DNA from: Mytilus edulis
Lineage: Eukaryota > Mollusca > Bivalvia > Mytilida > Mytilidae
DNA: 64,000 nucleotides
Direction: 5' to 3'
Assembly (NCBI RefSeq): GCF_963676685.1
Contig: NC_092347.1
Coordinates: 84,508,592-84,572,591 of the forward strand
The notes under the pieces: generated by a model
The model's database searches: none
Told to the model about the DNA's origin: nothing
What the model saw: only the letters and a program-made list of their open reading frames with translations
Shown here: positions 1 through 13,400 of the stretch, in pieces
How positions within the stretch are numbered: the stretch's first letter is position 1
Layout of the letters: the number at the start of each line of letters is the position of its first letter
Program-made: the position numbers and the translations under genes

Positions 1-454
1 ATATACAAAACAAAATGGTTATGGAGTAAACATTCGTGTGACAACATAAACGATACATAAAAAATTAGAATAGTGAAGAAAAAGTTGGTTTCTCTATATA
101 CGTGTACCTGCAGTGTTGGTGTACGAGGCGCGTTTACGATTTTCATTTTGTTACTTGATATGAAAAATTGACAAAAAATAATATTTTACTTGTAAAAGTA
201 AATCCCGAGCCTGTAATAGCTGCTCTTCTTGTTCCATTTGAATTAATAGAAACAACGCTGTCGCCTTTCTTGTTCTCATAGAATCATATGATATGAGCTC
301 CATGTTTTGTGAACGTCTTTCTTAACTGTCGTATTAGACCGACCAGTGCATATCGCGCATGGCACTTTAAATGTATTTTAGCGCGAAAATTAACTTACAT
401 TTAGCTGGATTTATTGCCGTCGTAGTTCCATCTTGTCGCCTTCGTACTTTTATT

Positions 455-854
455 CGATGGCAACACGGCGGGATTACGAGGTCTTCACGAAGTCGTGTTT
501 CCATCGTAAGACCTTCGGATATCTTCGTGATTCATTCGTGTAGGCATCGTAATGTCAAAACTGCCCGATGGAAACGATGGAAACACGAATGCAATACGAT
601 GTGCAAAGATGCATGCCCGGTGACATTACGATGGTGAGGATGGTGATACGAACTCAATACGAACCCTCAACATCGGTCGCACCTTCGGGGATTTTTAAAC
701 ATGTTAAAAAATTTAGAACCCTTCCCGAAGTTGTCCCCGAAGCCTAGAAAAAGTGGCCGATGGTTCTACGATGGTATAAGATGGCACTACGAATAGCCCG
801 ATCTAGATACGATCAGTCCCGATTTTGAAAATTTCCCTTATCGTGTTGCCATCG
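455..854. repeat. CpG-rich repeat with inverted ends
   Basis: CGATGGCAACACG at 455-467 is inverted as CGTGTTGCCATCG at 842-854. The interval is much richer in G+C and CpG than its surroundings and is full of short GATGG and ACGA words in both orientations. An 88-codon open frame across it (371-637) looks like a by-product of the composition. A non-autonomous DNA element or decayed satellite is likely. Confidence 0.45.
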
Positions 855-1894
855 GCGTAAAAATCGGGACAGTGTGACGCGGGCATAATGGAATGCCGCA
901 ATTATTCCACGAGATTATGTTTGCAAAGTGCAGATCTGTAATTCTTTCCAATTTTCGCTACACGAGACAAATACGTCCTAATGAAGATTTAAGGAATTGC
1001 TTTATTATTAAATTAATAATATTTAATTCATCTAATAAAGATAAATGCATGTGTATTACCCCCTAGGGAATGAGAAATTATCTGCATGTTTTAACGCTAC
1101 ATGAAAGGCAGTAATACTGGTAATGCTGGATTTGTCATGTTAATTTTGGATCGATCTGGAACAATATTAATGCTATAAAATATTATATAAAGATGTGTGA
1201 AAATGGATTTCTATCAGATTATATTGTATCTTAGATTCCTTTATTGCTACAGAATTGTTTTTTGTCTATGCATATATATTATTAATTAGTAGAGAAGCTA
1301 TTCCTATTAGCCTGTCTGTTGTACTTTTGTTTTAAGCTTTTACTATGTGGCTTAAGAATTTAAGAAATGTCAATTGTTGGGTTTTTTTTTATTGTTGCTT
1401 GTTTCTTTTGGCCTTTTTGATTTTAATTTAATTTTTAATTGTTTTGTTCTGATGAATCTTTTCAATTTCCCCGAACGGTGTGTGTTTACATTCATTTTTA
1501 AAGCCCATGCAAATAGTATATAGTTGTGCTTATTGATGAACCTCTATTCGTGAAACTCTACGAATAGAACGAAAGTCCCACTGCAAGCACTGTTCGTTGT
1601 GTATGAAAACATATAGAAAAAATATTGTATGTAGGACAACGTTTTCAGTGGGTTGAAGAAGTCTTTTGCTAGTAAACCTGGATACTTTTCGTGTATAAAA
1701 TATGCAGGATTTAAATTAATAGTGTTATACCATAAGAAAAACTGATACACAATATAAAAAAGAAGATACAAGTCGGTAATGATGATTCCATTTCAACCTA
1801 TTTCGCCCAAAGCTGCTTATTGAAAATCATTTACACAAAAGTGAAAAGATAGATTTATTATTTCAATGCTTTTCAACTTTGTTCTTTATTTGTC

Positions 1895-1965
1895 CTTCAA
1901 ACTTTTTTATTCGAGCGTCTCTGATGTCCCTGTTGAAGACGAAACTCGCGCCTGGCATTCGAAAT
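1895..1965 (-). repeat. R5 interspersed repeat fragment
   Basis: In reverse complement this reads as the R5 signature CGCGAGTTTCGTCTTC followed by a diverged GACGCTCGAAT. It matches the other R5 copies listed here. Confidence 0.45.
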
Positions 1966-3104
1966 TCTAAATCTGCTTTATTTCATGTGGGTTTTTTATT
2001 GACAAAAAGGAGACAAGTCTGCTTGGGTATGAACCTATAAACGATTTTTGACATGTCCAAATTAAGTAGGAGAATATTCAATATTCTTTAAAAATAGAAA
2101 GAATTCCATAGTTGATGCACACCTTTGCTTATAAAAGAACAAAAGTCGTTTGGTGTCTCATTAGGTAAAATTCGGAAGACTTTTTTAATAGAGAGACAAA
2201 GAAGGAACTTCGAAATGAAATTTCTGTTCATTATGAGCAAACCAATCATGATGGTTTTACCAAAATCTGGGTCAACGAACGTTTCCATTGTTTTTCAAAT
2301 ATTCCCATTATATTTGTGTAAATATACCAGGAAGTGGCAACAAGAGTTATTCAGTCAATCCCAAATGCAATTAACAATGACATTTCAATTTACAAAGACA
2401 ACATTTTTGCTTTATGTTAAAGAGTTAACCAATTGCCATTCATATTCATTCTCCCCGATATGTGTTAACAGTGAAAGCAATGAAAGCGCTAGTATATTTG
2501 ATGAATGGAAATTATCGTTATTATCTTAACTTGGTATTTACAATTTACGATATAATTTGTATGTCTTTTCCACGGTGCATACTTACATATATAAATATAG
2601 ATAATTATATATGCTAGCATTTTCCACACGCACATATGATGTAAGATACAAGATTAGGATCTATATATACAATAGAATTTCCAAAAATACTTGTTTTGTT
2701 GGTTTTACTCGATAGCTGACTTGGTAGTAAACCAGGAATTTTTGGAGTTTCCATTTTTATTGTTTCAGTTTTTCAGTTTGCAATCATAAAACAATCAATG
2801 CCATTGTTTATGGAAAAAAAGAATAATGCTAACGGAATTATTAGTAGATTTTTATGTTTGTATATATCATTTGTTCGTCTTCATACAGACTTAATTTATA
2901 AGGACACTTATATGAGATCAGCAGTTTCATCTTTTTAGAAGCACAACTTCCATTCCCTGGGAATAACAGATAAATGCAAATCAATATACATAATATAATT
3001 ATGTCATAATATAAACAGTACTGCTCTGTTCATCGTGTAATAAAGTACACACACTCCAAATACTTAAATACCATGCATTCGTCGTAAAAATCGCATAGAA
3101 ATAA

Positions 3105-3415
3105 CCTGTTGTTTGGTTGTTGTTGTTTGCTGATGTGTTTCTTGTTTATTTTATAAAGATTATACCGTTGGTTTTTCACTAGTCATTTTGGGAGTGATTT
3201 ATAGCTTGTTGTTCGGTGTGAGCCAAGGTTCCGTTTTGAAAGTCGAACTTTGTCCTATCACGGTTTATTTTTACACATTGTGACTGGGATTGGGGGTTGT
3301 CTCATTGACAATCATACCAAATCTTCTTATAGCTAGGTACATGTTAAAAGAAGTTGTGGTATGATTTCCAATGAGACAACTTTCCACAAGATACCAAATG
3401 ACATAGAAATTAATA
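3105..3415. repeat. R1 repeat pair, head-to-head
   Basis: The plus-oriented part carries GTTCGGTGTGAGCCAAGG and TTGTCTCATTGACAATC. An inverted end copy at about 3345-3415 carries CAATGAGACAACTTTCC. The two facing ends make a large imperfect palindrome around 3300-3390. Confidence 0.65.
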
Positions 3416-4036
3416 ACTATAGTTCAATGTACGGCCTTCATACCGCATAGTCAGCTATAAAATGCCCCTAAATGACAATTTAAACGAGAAAACTAACGGC
3501 CTATATACAAAAAATAAACGAAAAACAAACGATAACCAATGATTTACAGGCTCCAGACTTTGGACAGGCACATATATACAGAATGTGGCGGGGTTAAACA
3601 TGTTAGCTAGTTTCAAACTCCCCCCCCCCTAACCTGGGACAATGGTGTCACAATACAACATCAGAACGACCAATAAAAATCAGTGGAAAAGGGCTTAACT
3701 CATCAGATTGATACAAATAAAAAATACAAAAACACAGAATGGACGTACTTGTATATCCCTACAATAGAAAAGCCATTAATTACTGATATGAGTGTACTCG
3801 CAGTTACTGGCCACTTACAACTAATAAAAACAAATCATGCATCTAAGACTAAATGTTTTTGTTCATTCGTTGAAATTCTATCACGTGTATCAGAAATAAT
3901 ATGTTATTCCACATTTTGAAATTAAATGATCTATTGCATGTATTGGGAAAGACAACCATTGCTATATAAATTAATTATTTAGTTCCCAAAATTCATTTAT
4001 TTTTATTTATCTTGTAGGTGTGAATGTGATATATTA

Positions 4037-4437
4037 ATGGCACTGGAATTTACCATATCAACACCTTTCGAAAACGGAAGCACAAAATGGCCGAACGTTA
4101 CCATAGTGACATCCGTCACTTCACCCAACATTGGTGTAGTAATTGGATTGGCTATGTTATTCTTTATAATAGGAGTTGTCGGAGTTGTTGGAAACTCTTT
4201 AGTGATATTTGCAGTTCTTTTAAACAGAAAAATGAGAACATCAATGACAAACTTGTTGATAACAAACCTTGCCTTTGCTGACCTTGTTATTCTGTTATTA
4301 GGGATACCGGAGACTATACTGTTTATGACAAACAAGGGCTGGACACTTGACAAAATGGCCTGCAAAAGTAACAGATTTATATTGGTTACTGCTTTATATG
4401 GATCAGTTCTAACTCTAATTGCACTCTGTATAGAAAG
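4037..4437 (+). CDS. GPCR coding exon 1 (N-terminus to TM3)
   Basis: This exon carries the start codon, both N-glycosylation sequons, TM1, TM2 and TM3, and ends inside the Arg134 codon (phase 2). The donor reads GAAAG|GTAATA. A polypyrimidine stretch ending in TTGTAG at 4017 suggests that the transcribed exon begins at 4018 and that a 5' untranslated exon lies further upstream. That upstream exon was not identified. Confidence 0.92.
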
Positions 4438-7400
4438 GTAATATTAATATGTTTATTCGCCATGGTCTCAATTTCTATATCCTATATATGTTATATTTTT
4501 TCCTTAAGATGCATTCTGGAAAAACACAAAATTATGCGTTACTATAGTAATGACAGAGCCCTGCTAGGGACATGCAAAGACACAATAAATATATTGCGCA
4601 CAAAATTTCTCATTACTTAAATAACTATCAAATGACGTCAAAAACGTATAAAACAGCAAGTGCATACGAACCGAAGCGGTCTTTTTTTCAAGATTAATCT
4701 AATAGTGTTATAAGTTGGCATTTCATTACGTTTGTTAATAAGTTTTTCAACTGAAACAAGAAATTCCCAGAAAAGTTCCTCCCTTTCAGCATTTTAGATA
4801 GCGTTTTAGACGTGACAAGATACGATTTGTTGAAATCACAATGAGATTCCAGTACAAATGATTTTTTTAAATATGAAATTCTCACATCAAATGTAACTAC
4901 ATTTTACAATATAAATTAAAAAACCATAAGAAAATCTGTTTTAAAAACTTGGTTTAATAGAAAAAAGAAGATGTGGTATGAGGACCAATAAGACAACTCT
5001 CCATCCAATTCAAAATCTGTAAAAAGTAAACAATCAAAGGCTAAAGAAGAACCGCAATAAAAGCGCTGTTCTTTTGTTTTTGTATGTTAGTTTGTTGTGC
5101 ATTTGCTGAGTGTGTATTCACAGCAAACATCAGGCTATAAAGGGGCCCAAAATGACAAACAAAAAAACAATTCAAACGGGGAAACCAACAGTCTAATTTA
5201 TATCAAAAACGAAAAACAAATATGAACCACTTTAACAAATATGAACCACTTTAACAAACGACAACCACTAAACAACAAAATCCTGATTAAGCTTAAAACA
5301 TAAATTGTTTCAGAAGCCCACTGTTCTGCATATAAATTGGTTTCCTGAAATGTCATGTATGAGGTCGTCGTAGTGTTATTGAAGGGGCGGCCCAAGGCTG
5401 AATAGAGTCAATAACATACATTTTCATCGTTTACGAATTTGCAATTTTGAAATAGGCATGGATGTTGGACAAGTTGTTTTTATTTACTGTAGAATTGAAT
5501 ACAGATTTTGTAAGTTTTAAGCGACAAGAAGGCAAGAAACATATTAATTTTTAAGCAAGAAAAGCTTTAGGTATAATAAGCAATTAAAGAATTGAAGCAG
5601 TCGAATCTCTGCGTTCTTAAAGGTTATTTTACATGCCATATGGAGGTGTGTTTTTCCTTTTCATGAAATCTGTTTATGACTTGACTTCTACGTCATACAT
5701 GTATTTGTATTCAACCCTTAATCATAATTTTATAAAACTTACTCTCAATCATTATACGTTCTTTTTTGTTTTGTTTTGTTTTTGGTTTAATCTTTTGAGT
5801 TTCCCTTACAAAAATTAAATAACAACAAATTAACTCAATGTAAAGTTCAAAACGGAAAGTCCCTTAACATGCTAATGCAAAGCTCAAACACATGAAACGA
5901 ATGGAAAACAACTGTCATATTCTTGACTTGGTACATTCATTTCCTTATGTGGAAACGATGGATTTAACCTGGTATTATAGCTAGGATTTTGCTAAACCTT
6001 TTATTTAGAGGTATAAGTCATTAACTCCCCTAAAGCCATTATCACAGTTTTATTGAGAATCACAAATTACCCAAATATCTGCCATTGTTCACATCAAATT
6101 TTGTTTATGATCAGAATCCGTTATGGAATCTCCCTTAATTAAGCACAGAAGTTGCCATTAATTAATTTAGAGTATGGAATCTCCCTTAAGGGCATACGAT
6201 ACAGTTTTGATCCTGTATTTACAGTCTGATGAAAATTTCCATATAGGCTATTTTTTGCCTGATTAAATCAAATATGTTATAAAAAAATATACCTCAATTT
6301 GCTACTTTCTGAGTTAAATGAGGTCGAACATTTGTATATTTGCTCAAAATTCGGTTTCGTGGCCGTATTTTTGCTTTCGAATAAAACCCGTAACTTTTTT
6401 GTTTTAAAGATAAACACAAATTGTTTTTTGTTAAATAATTTGTAATTTCCGTATTTTAAAAGTATCCTAAAAATTTATGCAATTTTTATTCAGAAATAAC
6501 TCATATTTATGAAATGGTCATGAATTGAGAAAAAAACGTAATTTTTTGCTGTATATTTATCAAAATTAAAAAAAATTGCACTATTTACAGTTTTATAAAA
6601 CTTGGTCCAAATAATCTCCGTGGAAAATGAAACAAAAAATTTAATGTTGTTTTAAAAAATAGGGGTCCATGCACTCGTTTTCAAATTAAATCAGTTTAAA
6701 TGATAAAAATCAGTCGAAAAAAGCATCTTTTCCCGATATGTCACAGTTTGACGTCGAGAAAATAACCTTTTACGTTAGCAACGTCATTATCTCCCCTGTA
6801 ACTGTATCGCATGCCCTTAAGGATGTACTTAGGTGAGGTTAGGTGAAAATTAATAAATTAAGAAATTAAAATTAATACTATAAACTGGTAGACCATCAAT
6901 TAAGGATAAAAATAAGCTAAAAATATTGACAGGTCATGGATCTCCTTTTCGAGATATTTGAGATTTAAAATATGGCGGGAAAAGGCTGACTCGGACTTTT
7001 ACCTTATATTTGCATTGGTATTATTAGTTCTCAAAACAAAAGAAAGAAAATTAAGAATCCTCTAAAATTTTGGTAAATGACCTTTCATGAGCTATTAAGT
7101 TTTATATGAAAAAATAAATGGGTGTTATGGGGCAAAATATTTTACATGGTATTGTATGGAAAAACATCAAGGAGTCCGAACATTTGACACAAATTCCAAA
7201 ACCTCACCTAAGTACATCCTTAATAGACAACTTTCGATGCATTTCCGTCAAAAACTCTGGTTTTAGTGAACGTCATTTGTGCGTTTAGGGGCGTCGTCAC
7301 TTCCATTCAAATGTTGAGCGAGTGGTTGGAAAACTATAATTATATATTGTACGAATTATACGACAAATTGAATTCTCAAAATTGACAATCAGCATTGATG

Positions 7401-10400
7401 TCATAAGGGAATTGTCATTAAGTACCTACAGAACAACCATTATTTCTTGTTTATCCTGCACAATGACGATCACCAAGACGCTTGATGAACGTAAATAGTG
7501 CAGGGATACAGGCGACCCCCTCTATCTGGTAAATGACGTCATAAAGGCGCGTATAATTGATGAGTTTTTCCGGTGACGGATGAACTCGAAAGTGGTCTAT
7601 TAAGCACAGACGTTGCCATTGATTAATTTAGAGGGTATCCACTTTGTATCCGCAACTCTTCATAAATCCTTATTTCAATTTATCAAGTTTATCATTTCTT
7701 GGCAGGAACTATTGTGCACACTACAGTACACATGTGTATCCCATTCTTTTACTTAACCCTTAATAATGATAATTAAATGAAATTTTCTGAGAATCTACAC
7801 CGAAATATGCCAATCTGTACATTCTATACTGCTCTAAATCTCAAGTAAATTAAGGCTTTCCCTTACTTGAACTCGGACCTAAAATGGGCAGTGTTATTTT
7901 TTGCGAGCTTTACTCGCTGTACATTTTAATGCTATTATTTCAAAGATCAATCTTTTTATAAACTTCCTTATCTATAAGATTGCATATTCCGATACATGCG
8001 ACTAAACCATTTAAAACTTAATGGTCCTACTTTAGATAATGGCAGCAGTTTACTTTCTGCGTGCTTTAAGGTTATCATACATGCCATATGGGGGTAGGTC
8101 ACTTCCTGTTCTAAAAAACCGTAAATGATTGAAACAAGATTTTACGAAACAACTGACTTTTTACCGCTTCCGTATATTGGATGAGGAAAAGTAATGACAT
8201 TAAAATAAATATGCATTTGTAATTTACAAAATGAGTTCATTAGTTTGTACTTCCGATTAGTACAAAGACACAAATTATATTCTCTGATGATAAAGGGGAG
8301 ATAAAAAGTATCAGAGATGAAGAAATGAACGTGTATGAATAACATTACTAATCATAAAGCGGTGCTGACGAACATATATTTCATGACCTCATATAGATAC
8401 GTTACCATTTTCAAGACCAAGCCACAAAGTATCTGTTCAGAGTTGCAGAGAAATGAAAATACTATAAAATTCGTCGTTGATTGAGACGCTGCTTAGAAAC
8501 AAAGATTGCAACACTTTCAGGCAAAGTTGACATTAGATGAATGTGGCTATTCCTTTTTAGGTTCTTCTTAGTCATATATATCCTTTTAGTTGTACATATT
8601 TATACACCAATGTCTCTTTATTGGTTCAATCTGAGCGTTTCTGATAAAGGTAAATCCAGAAAAGTTATTTAAACGTACGAAATTTTTCAACTTACTCTTG
8701 TAGTATTGCCAGAGAAACAATTCAATCGAAGTTTTGTTACATTTTCCAATTGAAAAATTTCTTTAATCATTTTAATCAGCGATGATGTCCAAACATTTTT
8801 AAAACGTTTGACAGACGATACGTTATAACTGGACAAATCTCTTACCATAGTGGTATTGAAACCAGCATAGGTATCGATTTGTCACATTGGGTACTCATAG
8901 TTGAAATACTTCAAAGGAAAGTGACACAGTTTACGATTAAATATTGGAACCACTTGTGTATTTGTTGTTACTTTATTTCGGGAGCAAACTTTTTGTGTGT
9001 TTGTAAAACTAACATTTTTGGCGTAGAATTTTTCAAAATAAAACAATGAGAACTAAATGAAAGATTCTGAATCTTTAAAGAAAAAAAAAAGAATTAACCA
9101 TATTAAAGCAATTTATTGAAAAACGTATGGATCTTTATGCTCTAAAGGAATGTTGAAAAGGACAGAAAGTATACTGAAACCAAATTGAGAATGGAAACGG
9201 GGAATATGTCAAAAAGACGAGACAACCGACCAAAGTGCAGACACCAGCCCACTACCATCAATGGGTCTTCAACACAAACAGAAAAAAGCGCACTCTGAGG
9301 TGGGCTTTAGCTGGTCTCTAAACAATAATGTATGCATAAAACCATGTCATATGCTGTTTTATCTTGCTTTACATGTTTCTCCTATCTAGATTAAACTCTC
9401 TTTGCACATCTAACAAGAAACAATAAATCTCGAAGGAGAGTACAAACTCAATAAAATCTAAGCGGTCATAAAGTTGGTTTTAATGTATAGATAGGATACT
9501 ATTTAAAATTTAAAATAATTTAGATTATACTTTAGGATAAGTAGAAATTAACATACATTTGGATTAAAATTTTGGACGTGTTCACCCCCAATAACTTTCT
9601 ATAGTCAATGGACGATAACAATAATATGAAATCAAAGATATTCATTTTCGTTCAGAAATATGATTTTTCCTGGCAACTCCAATGTATCAGTAGAACTGCT
9701 TATTCTTCAGCTGTAAGCTGGGCGTCTGCTTAGCTGCTGTTCAGGTAAATGAGAAACTCAGTCCCGTCAGTCGAAAAGGAGACATGGTTGCTCGTATAAG
9801 GAAAGTATCAAGTCAGGAATATGACAGTCGTTGAACTTTTCAATTTGCCATTTGAATATTTGAATAGGGACTTTCCGTTTTGAATTTTCCTCGGAGTTCG
9901 GTATATCATAGTAACAAACCCCATAGGCTATAATGTTTTTTTTTCCATTGCAAGACGTGATGTTTTACGACTTGTAATGGCTCGTCAATCATTTTTCCCT
10001 AATCTTAAACTTTGATAAAATCTTCTTCATTTTATTGGTTTTAGACACAGCTGATAACCTGTCAAGTTAAGTATCAACAAATGACAACAAATACAAATTA
10101 TGTATGTTTTCTATTTGACAGTTTTTTGCATAGTTATGCTCATTGCTCTTTAATGATATGGATGGTACATACATCTGAACGTGTTATAATAGAGCTTTCT
10201 TACAAATTGACGAAAGGTACGAACGTAAAGGGAGCACGTATTTCATTTCTACAAAAACAGTTAAAAGAGTCTTTGTTTTATCCAGTAAAACAGCATTCTT
10301 TTCTTTTTAAAATCAAGTTTATTTTAAAAAAAATATTATCGCAAATAATACACGATTTTAATATAATCAAACAGAGAAAAATAGTGTCAAATACACTTAC

Positions 10401-13400
10401 GTCCGATACGTTATTTACGTAAACCACGAGTACACACATTTCCGCGGGAATTATTTAAGCACGAGTTTCACGATTAACATTTCAATGACATTATTGAAGA
10501 TCGTTAGTCTAAATTTAACGACAAGATTCACATTTATTTTTATTTGTTACAGTACACTTTCAGCAAATTGTCAAAGTGGAATATCGAGATTTGCTATAAA
10601 ATGATGATACAATGATTTTAAAAAGTAATGGTTGAATAAATCTAAAAAAAAAAAAAGACTTTGTATATCAAGAAATAAATCTACAGTTTTGCACCATATA
10701 TATTGTGGATTTTATAATGACAATTTAACAGTACACATGTTTGGAAGATAGACACGAAGTTGTCACTTATCGTCCAGTGGCTAATATTTCATGAATGTTC
10801 AGGACTTAGGCAAAACGCAGTTATACGCTAAAATAACCGTTCCATTGCTCCGGTGTATCATATATCACATTAAGGCGATGATTCAAAAGTTATGAAATGA
10901 GCACCAGCATATGACATAGTATAAAGATCATCCTATTTCATCATTTTATTATTTTGAGCGTTGCAAATTATGAATCAAGGAAGTATTTGTATTTCTGTTA
11001 GGGAAGAAGACATTTGTATTTGCTTTGACATTTTCTTAGATTAAACAGTGCAACATTGTAATATTAAAAGTGGGGGAGGGGTCGGTTTTTAGTTTTCTAA
11101 GGGACATTTTTTTCGTCTGACAACTCTATATTTAGAATACTTTGTAGTGTTACCTCTTCCAACCTGGTGGTGTCAATAATCATATTCTAACCTATCGTAC
11201 GTCCCGAAATCCTAAATATATCTCAAGAAAAATCCAATTTAATAAGTGTCGTAGCATGCACGATTATTGTCCGAAGTTCCACGACTATTATATAAATATG
11301 TCAAAATAAAGGATCCCTAAAACGAGTCTTACGTATGATTCGTCAAGCATACGTACCTTTCGTCAATTTGTAAGAAAGCTCTAATAAGACATTGTAATCA
11401 AAATCACGTTTTATTTTTCATCGTGACCCAAATAACAAGTTATATTGCGAAAATTGTCTTCATAACTCATGTTAACGTTAGTTGCGTGTATTGGTTGTGT
11501 TAAGACCTTGTACACCGTGCTTAGAAGGCTTTGTCAGAGAGATAACGTGATGTTATATTCTTCCCATGGTACGAAACAAGATATTTTTATCAATAATATT
11601 AAGATTGCATGCAATGTAATTTCCTTTGATATCATATGTTGCCATTGTTCTTTTCTACAATAACATTTATAATACAAACACTTTCTATACTTCTGACTTC
11701 CTCCGAGCATCACGTAAAAAAATGATGAATTCAGTAGCAATTATATTCCAGACTTTCGTGGTTTCTCAATGAACAAAGTTTAGCGTTATAGATTAGAAGA
11801 TCAGAACTATTATTCAGACAACACTATCAAATATATGTTATAATCAACTCGTTATTATAAAAAAGAACATAATATTCTTATATTTCAAGAGTAATTACTC
11901 TCTGTAAAGAGCTATATGACAAGAGCTGACAAATTTTTATTTGGAAACATTGCAAGTTGATAGATCGTCTTCAGTCTTGCAGTTTCATAATTGATTTATT
12001 TTTCATGATCATTTTTGTTTGCAATGATACAGATTTCAGATAAACATGTGCACAAACTTTACAAACTCCGTTGAAATAAAAAAAAAAAAAAAAAAAAAAA
12101 AACCCACAGAAACAAAACTATGCGCCGGTTTACACCATTACATGTTGCCAACAGGGACGTACTAATAATGTAAAAACTATTTTAGCACGTGTATGAAGAA
12201 GTCTTCTGATCTGTAAGTTTATCAGTTGTGAATGTTCCCTTTCATGACATTTTGAACATATAGTCTAGAATTCGAATGGTTGGTGATGCATCCTAACATG
12301 GATTCCTATCTCTGTCGATGTATTCGGTCTTCCACCTTTATGAGTTTGTGCGTTTCCTTCAGTTCTTTATTACTATTGTGAAAGAGACGTCGAACATCAG
12401 TAAACTACCGATGCCTCTTACTAGTATATATCATATATTTGTAAGTTGTGTTTTAGGAATCAATTTGGGATCTTGTAATTGGAGGACGTCCTTGGTTCAT
12501 GTCCGTCGTATTTATTATTTCGTAAACTGAATTGTTATAACATAGCTGTAGTTCATTTTTCTCCTTTGAACACATTTTTATGCTCGAAACCTTTTATAGC
12601 TCTGACCATACGGTATGGGCTTTCGAAGGTAGTACGGTGACATATACTTGACTTCTTCCAGTTGCACAATTTGAAGTCATACCACATCTCCTTGTTTTAA
12701 TATTTACGTGGAATGAGAAAACAAATGGCTAATTTATCGTAGTCAATGTTTGATTGATTTCTAAAATCTGTTCCAGTTTTGTATGTATAATAAAATATTA
12801 AAATGTCTTCTTATTTTTCAGATATGTAGCTATTATCCATCCAATAAAGGCACACATTCTTTGTAACAAGAGACGAATAACTGCTGTATTAGGGTGTTTA
12901 TGGCCCTTTGCATTTGGTGCCGGATTGCCAACTCTGTTTTTCAACGATGTACGTGTTTTACCTGGGAAGGCAGACCCTTACTGTACAATCATGTTTCCAT
13001 ACAATCATGAAACATTTTATAATGTTTTTAAATATGTGGAATCGGTTTTGTTCTATTTTATTCCTCTTGGAATTCAACTTTCATTGTATCTGTTAATATC
13101 AAAACACTTATTTACGGGATCTGATCGTCTCCACAGAAGAGTGACTATTAGAAGCGCAAACGGTTCGTCCATTGAGCGCCATTCAGAAGCACTCAAGTTG
13201 AGAAGAGGTGTTATAAAGATGTTAATGATGTGCGTAATAGTCTATTTTGTGAGTTATTCGCCAAACCAGATTCTTCTTATTGTTGAAACGATAAGACCAG
13301 CAACATTTCATGAGAATTTTTCATACATTGTATTTACGATGATTGTGGCTAATATAAACTCTGCCGCAAACCCTGTTCTGTATAGCATTTTCAGTCAAAA

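Larger units (their letters stand above)
1..4036. other. Intergenic DNA upstream of the GPCR: repeats, no gene seen
   Basis: This stretch holds a CpG-rich repeat (about 340-890), an R5 fragment in reverse (about 1895-1965), R1 copies in opposite orientations (3105-3335 and 3345-3415) and a further interspersed segment (about 3480-3700) that resembles 25000-25160. Open frames at 1544-1771 (-), 2088-2288 (-) and 2125-2529 (+) show no recognisable domain. The GPCR promoter and any 5' UTR exon should lie here but were not pinpointed. Confidence 0.5.
6122..7635. repeat. Tandem duplication of a ~51-bp unit, second unit split by TTAA elements
   Basis: The first unit is 6122-6172, starting TATGGAATCTCCCTTAA and ending AATTAATTTAGAG. 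The second unit starts identically at 6173, is interrupted at TTAA (6186), and resumes after TTAA (7600-7603) with GCACAGACGTTGCCATTG, ending at about 7634. The intact unit serves as an internal empty-site reference. Confidence 0.75.
4438..12821 (+). other. 8.4-kb GPCR intron, rich in mobile elements
   Basis: A GT..AG intron in phase 2 within the Arg codon of E/DRY, a position recurrent in class A GPCR genes. It contains R1 (4965-5290), R4 (5840-5990 and a short piece at 9830-9910), the chain of three TTAA elements (6186-7603), R2 (9185-9330), a 1.2-kb TIR element (10190-11383) and a 25-base poly(A) run at 12078-12102. No nested gene is evident. Confidence 0.8.

Noticed and set aside
371-637. 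88-codon frame in the CpG-rich segment
   Set aside because: The frame is open because of composition and short repeated words. The protein is low in hydrophobic core and matches nothing I know.
2125-2529. 134-codon plus-strand open frame
   Set aside because: No recognisable domain, compositional bias of A+T-rich DNA, an overlapping opposite-strand frame, and no splice or promoter context.
10081-10422. 113-codon frame at the left end of the 1.2-kb TIR element
   Set aside because: It crosses the element boundary, so it cannot be an element gene, and shows no transposase features.
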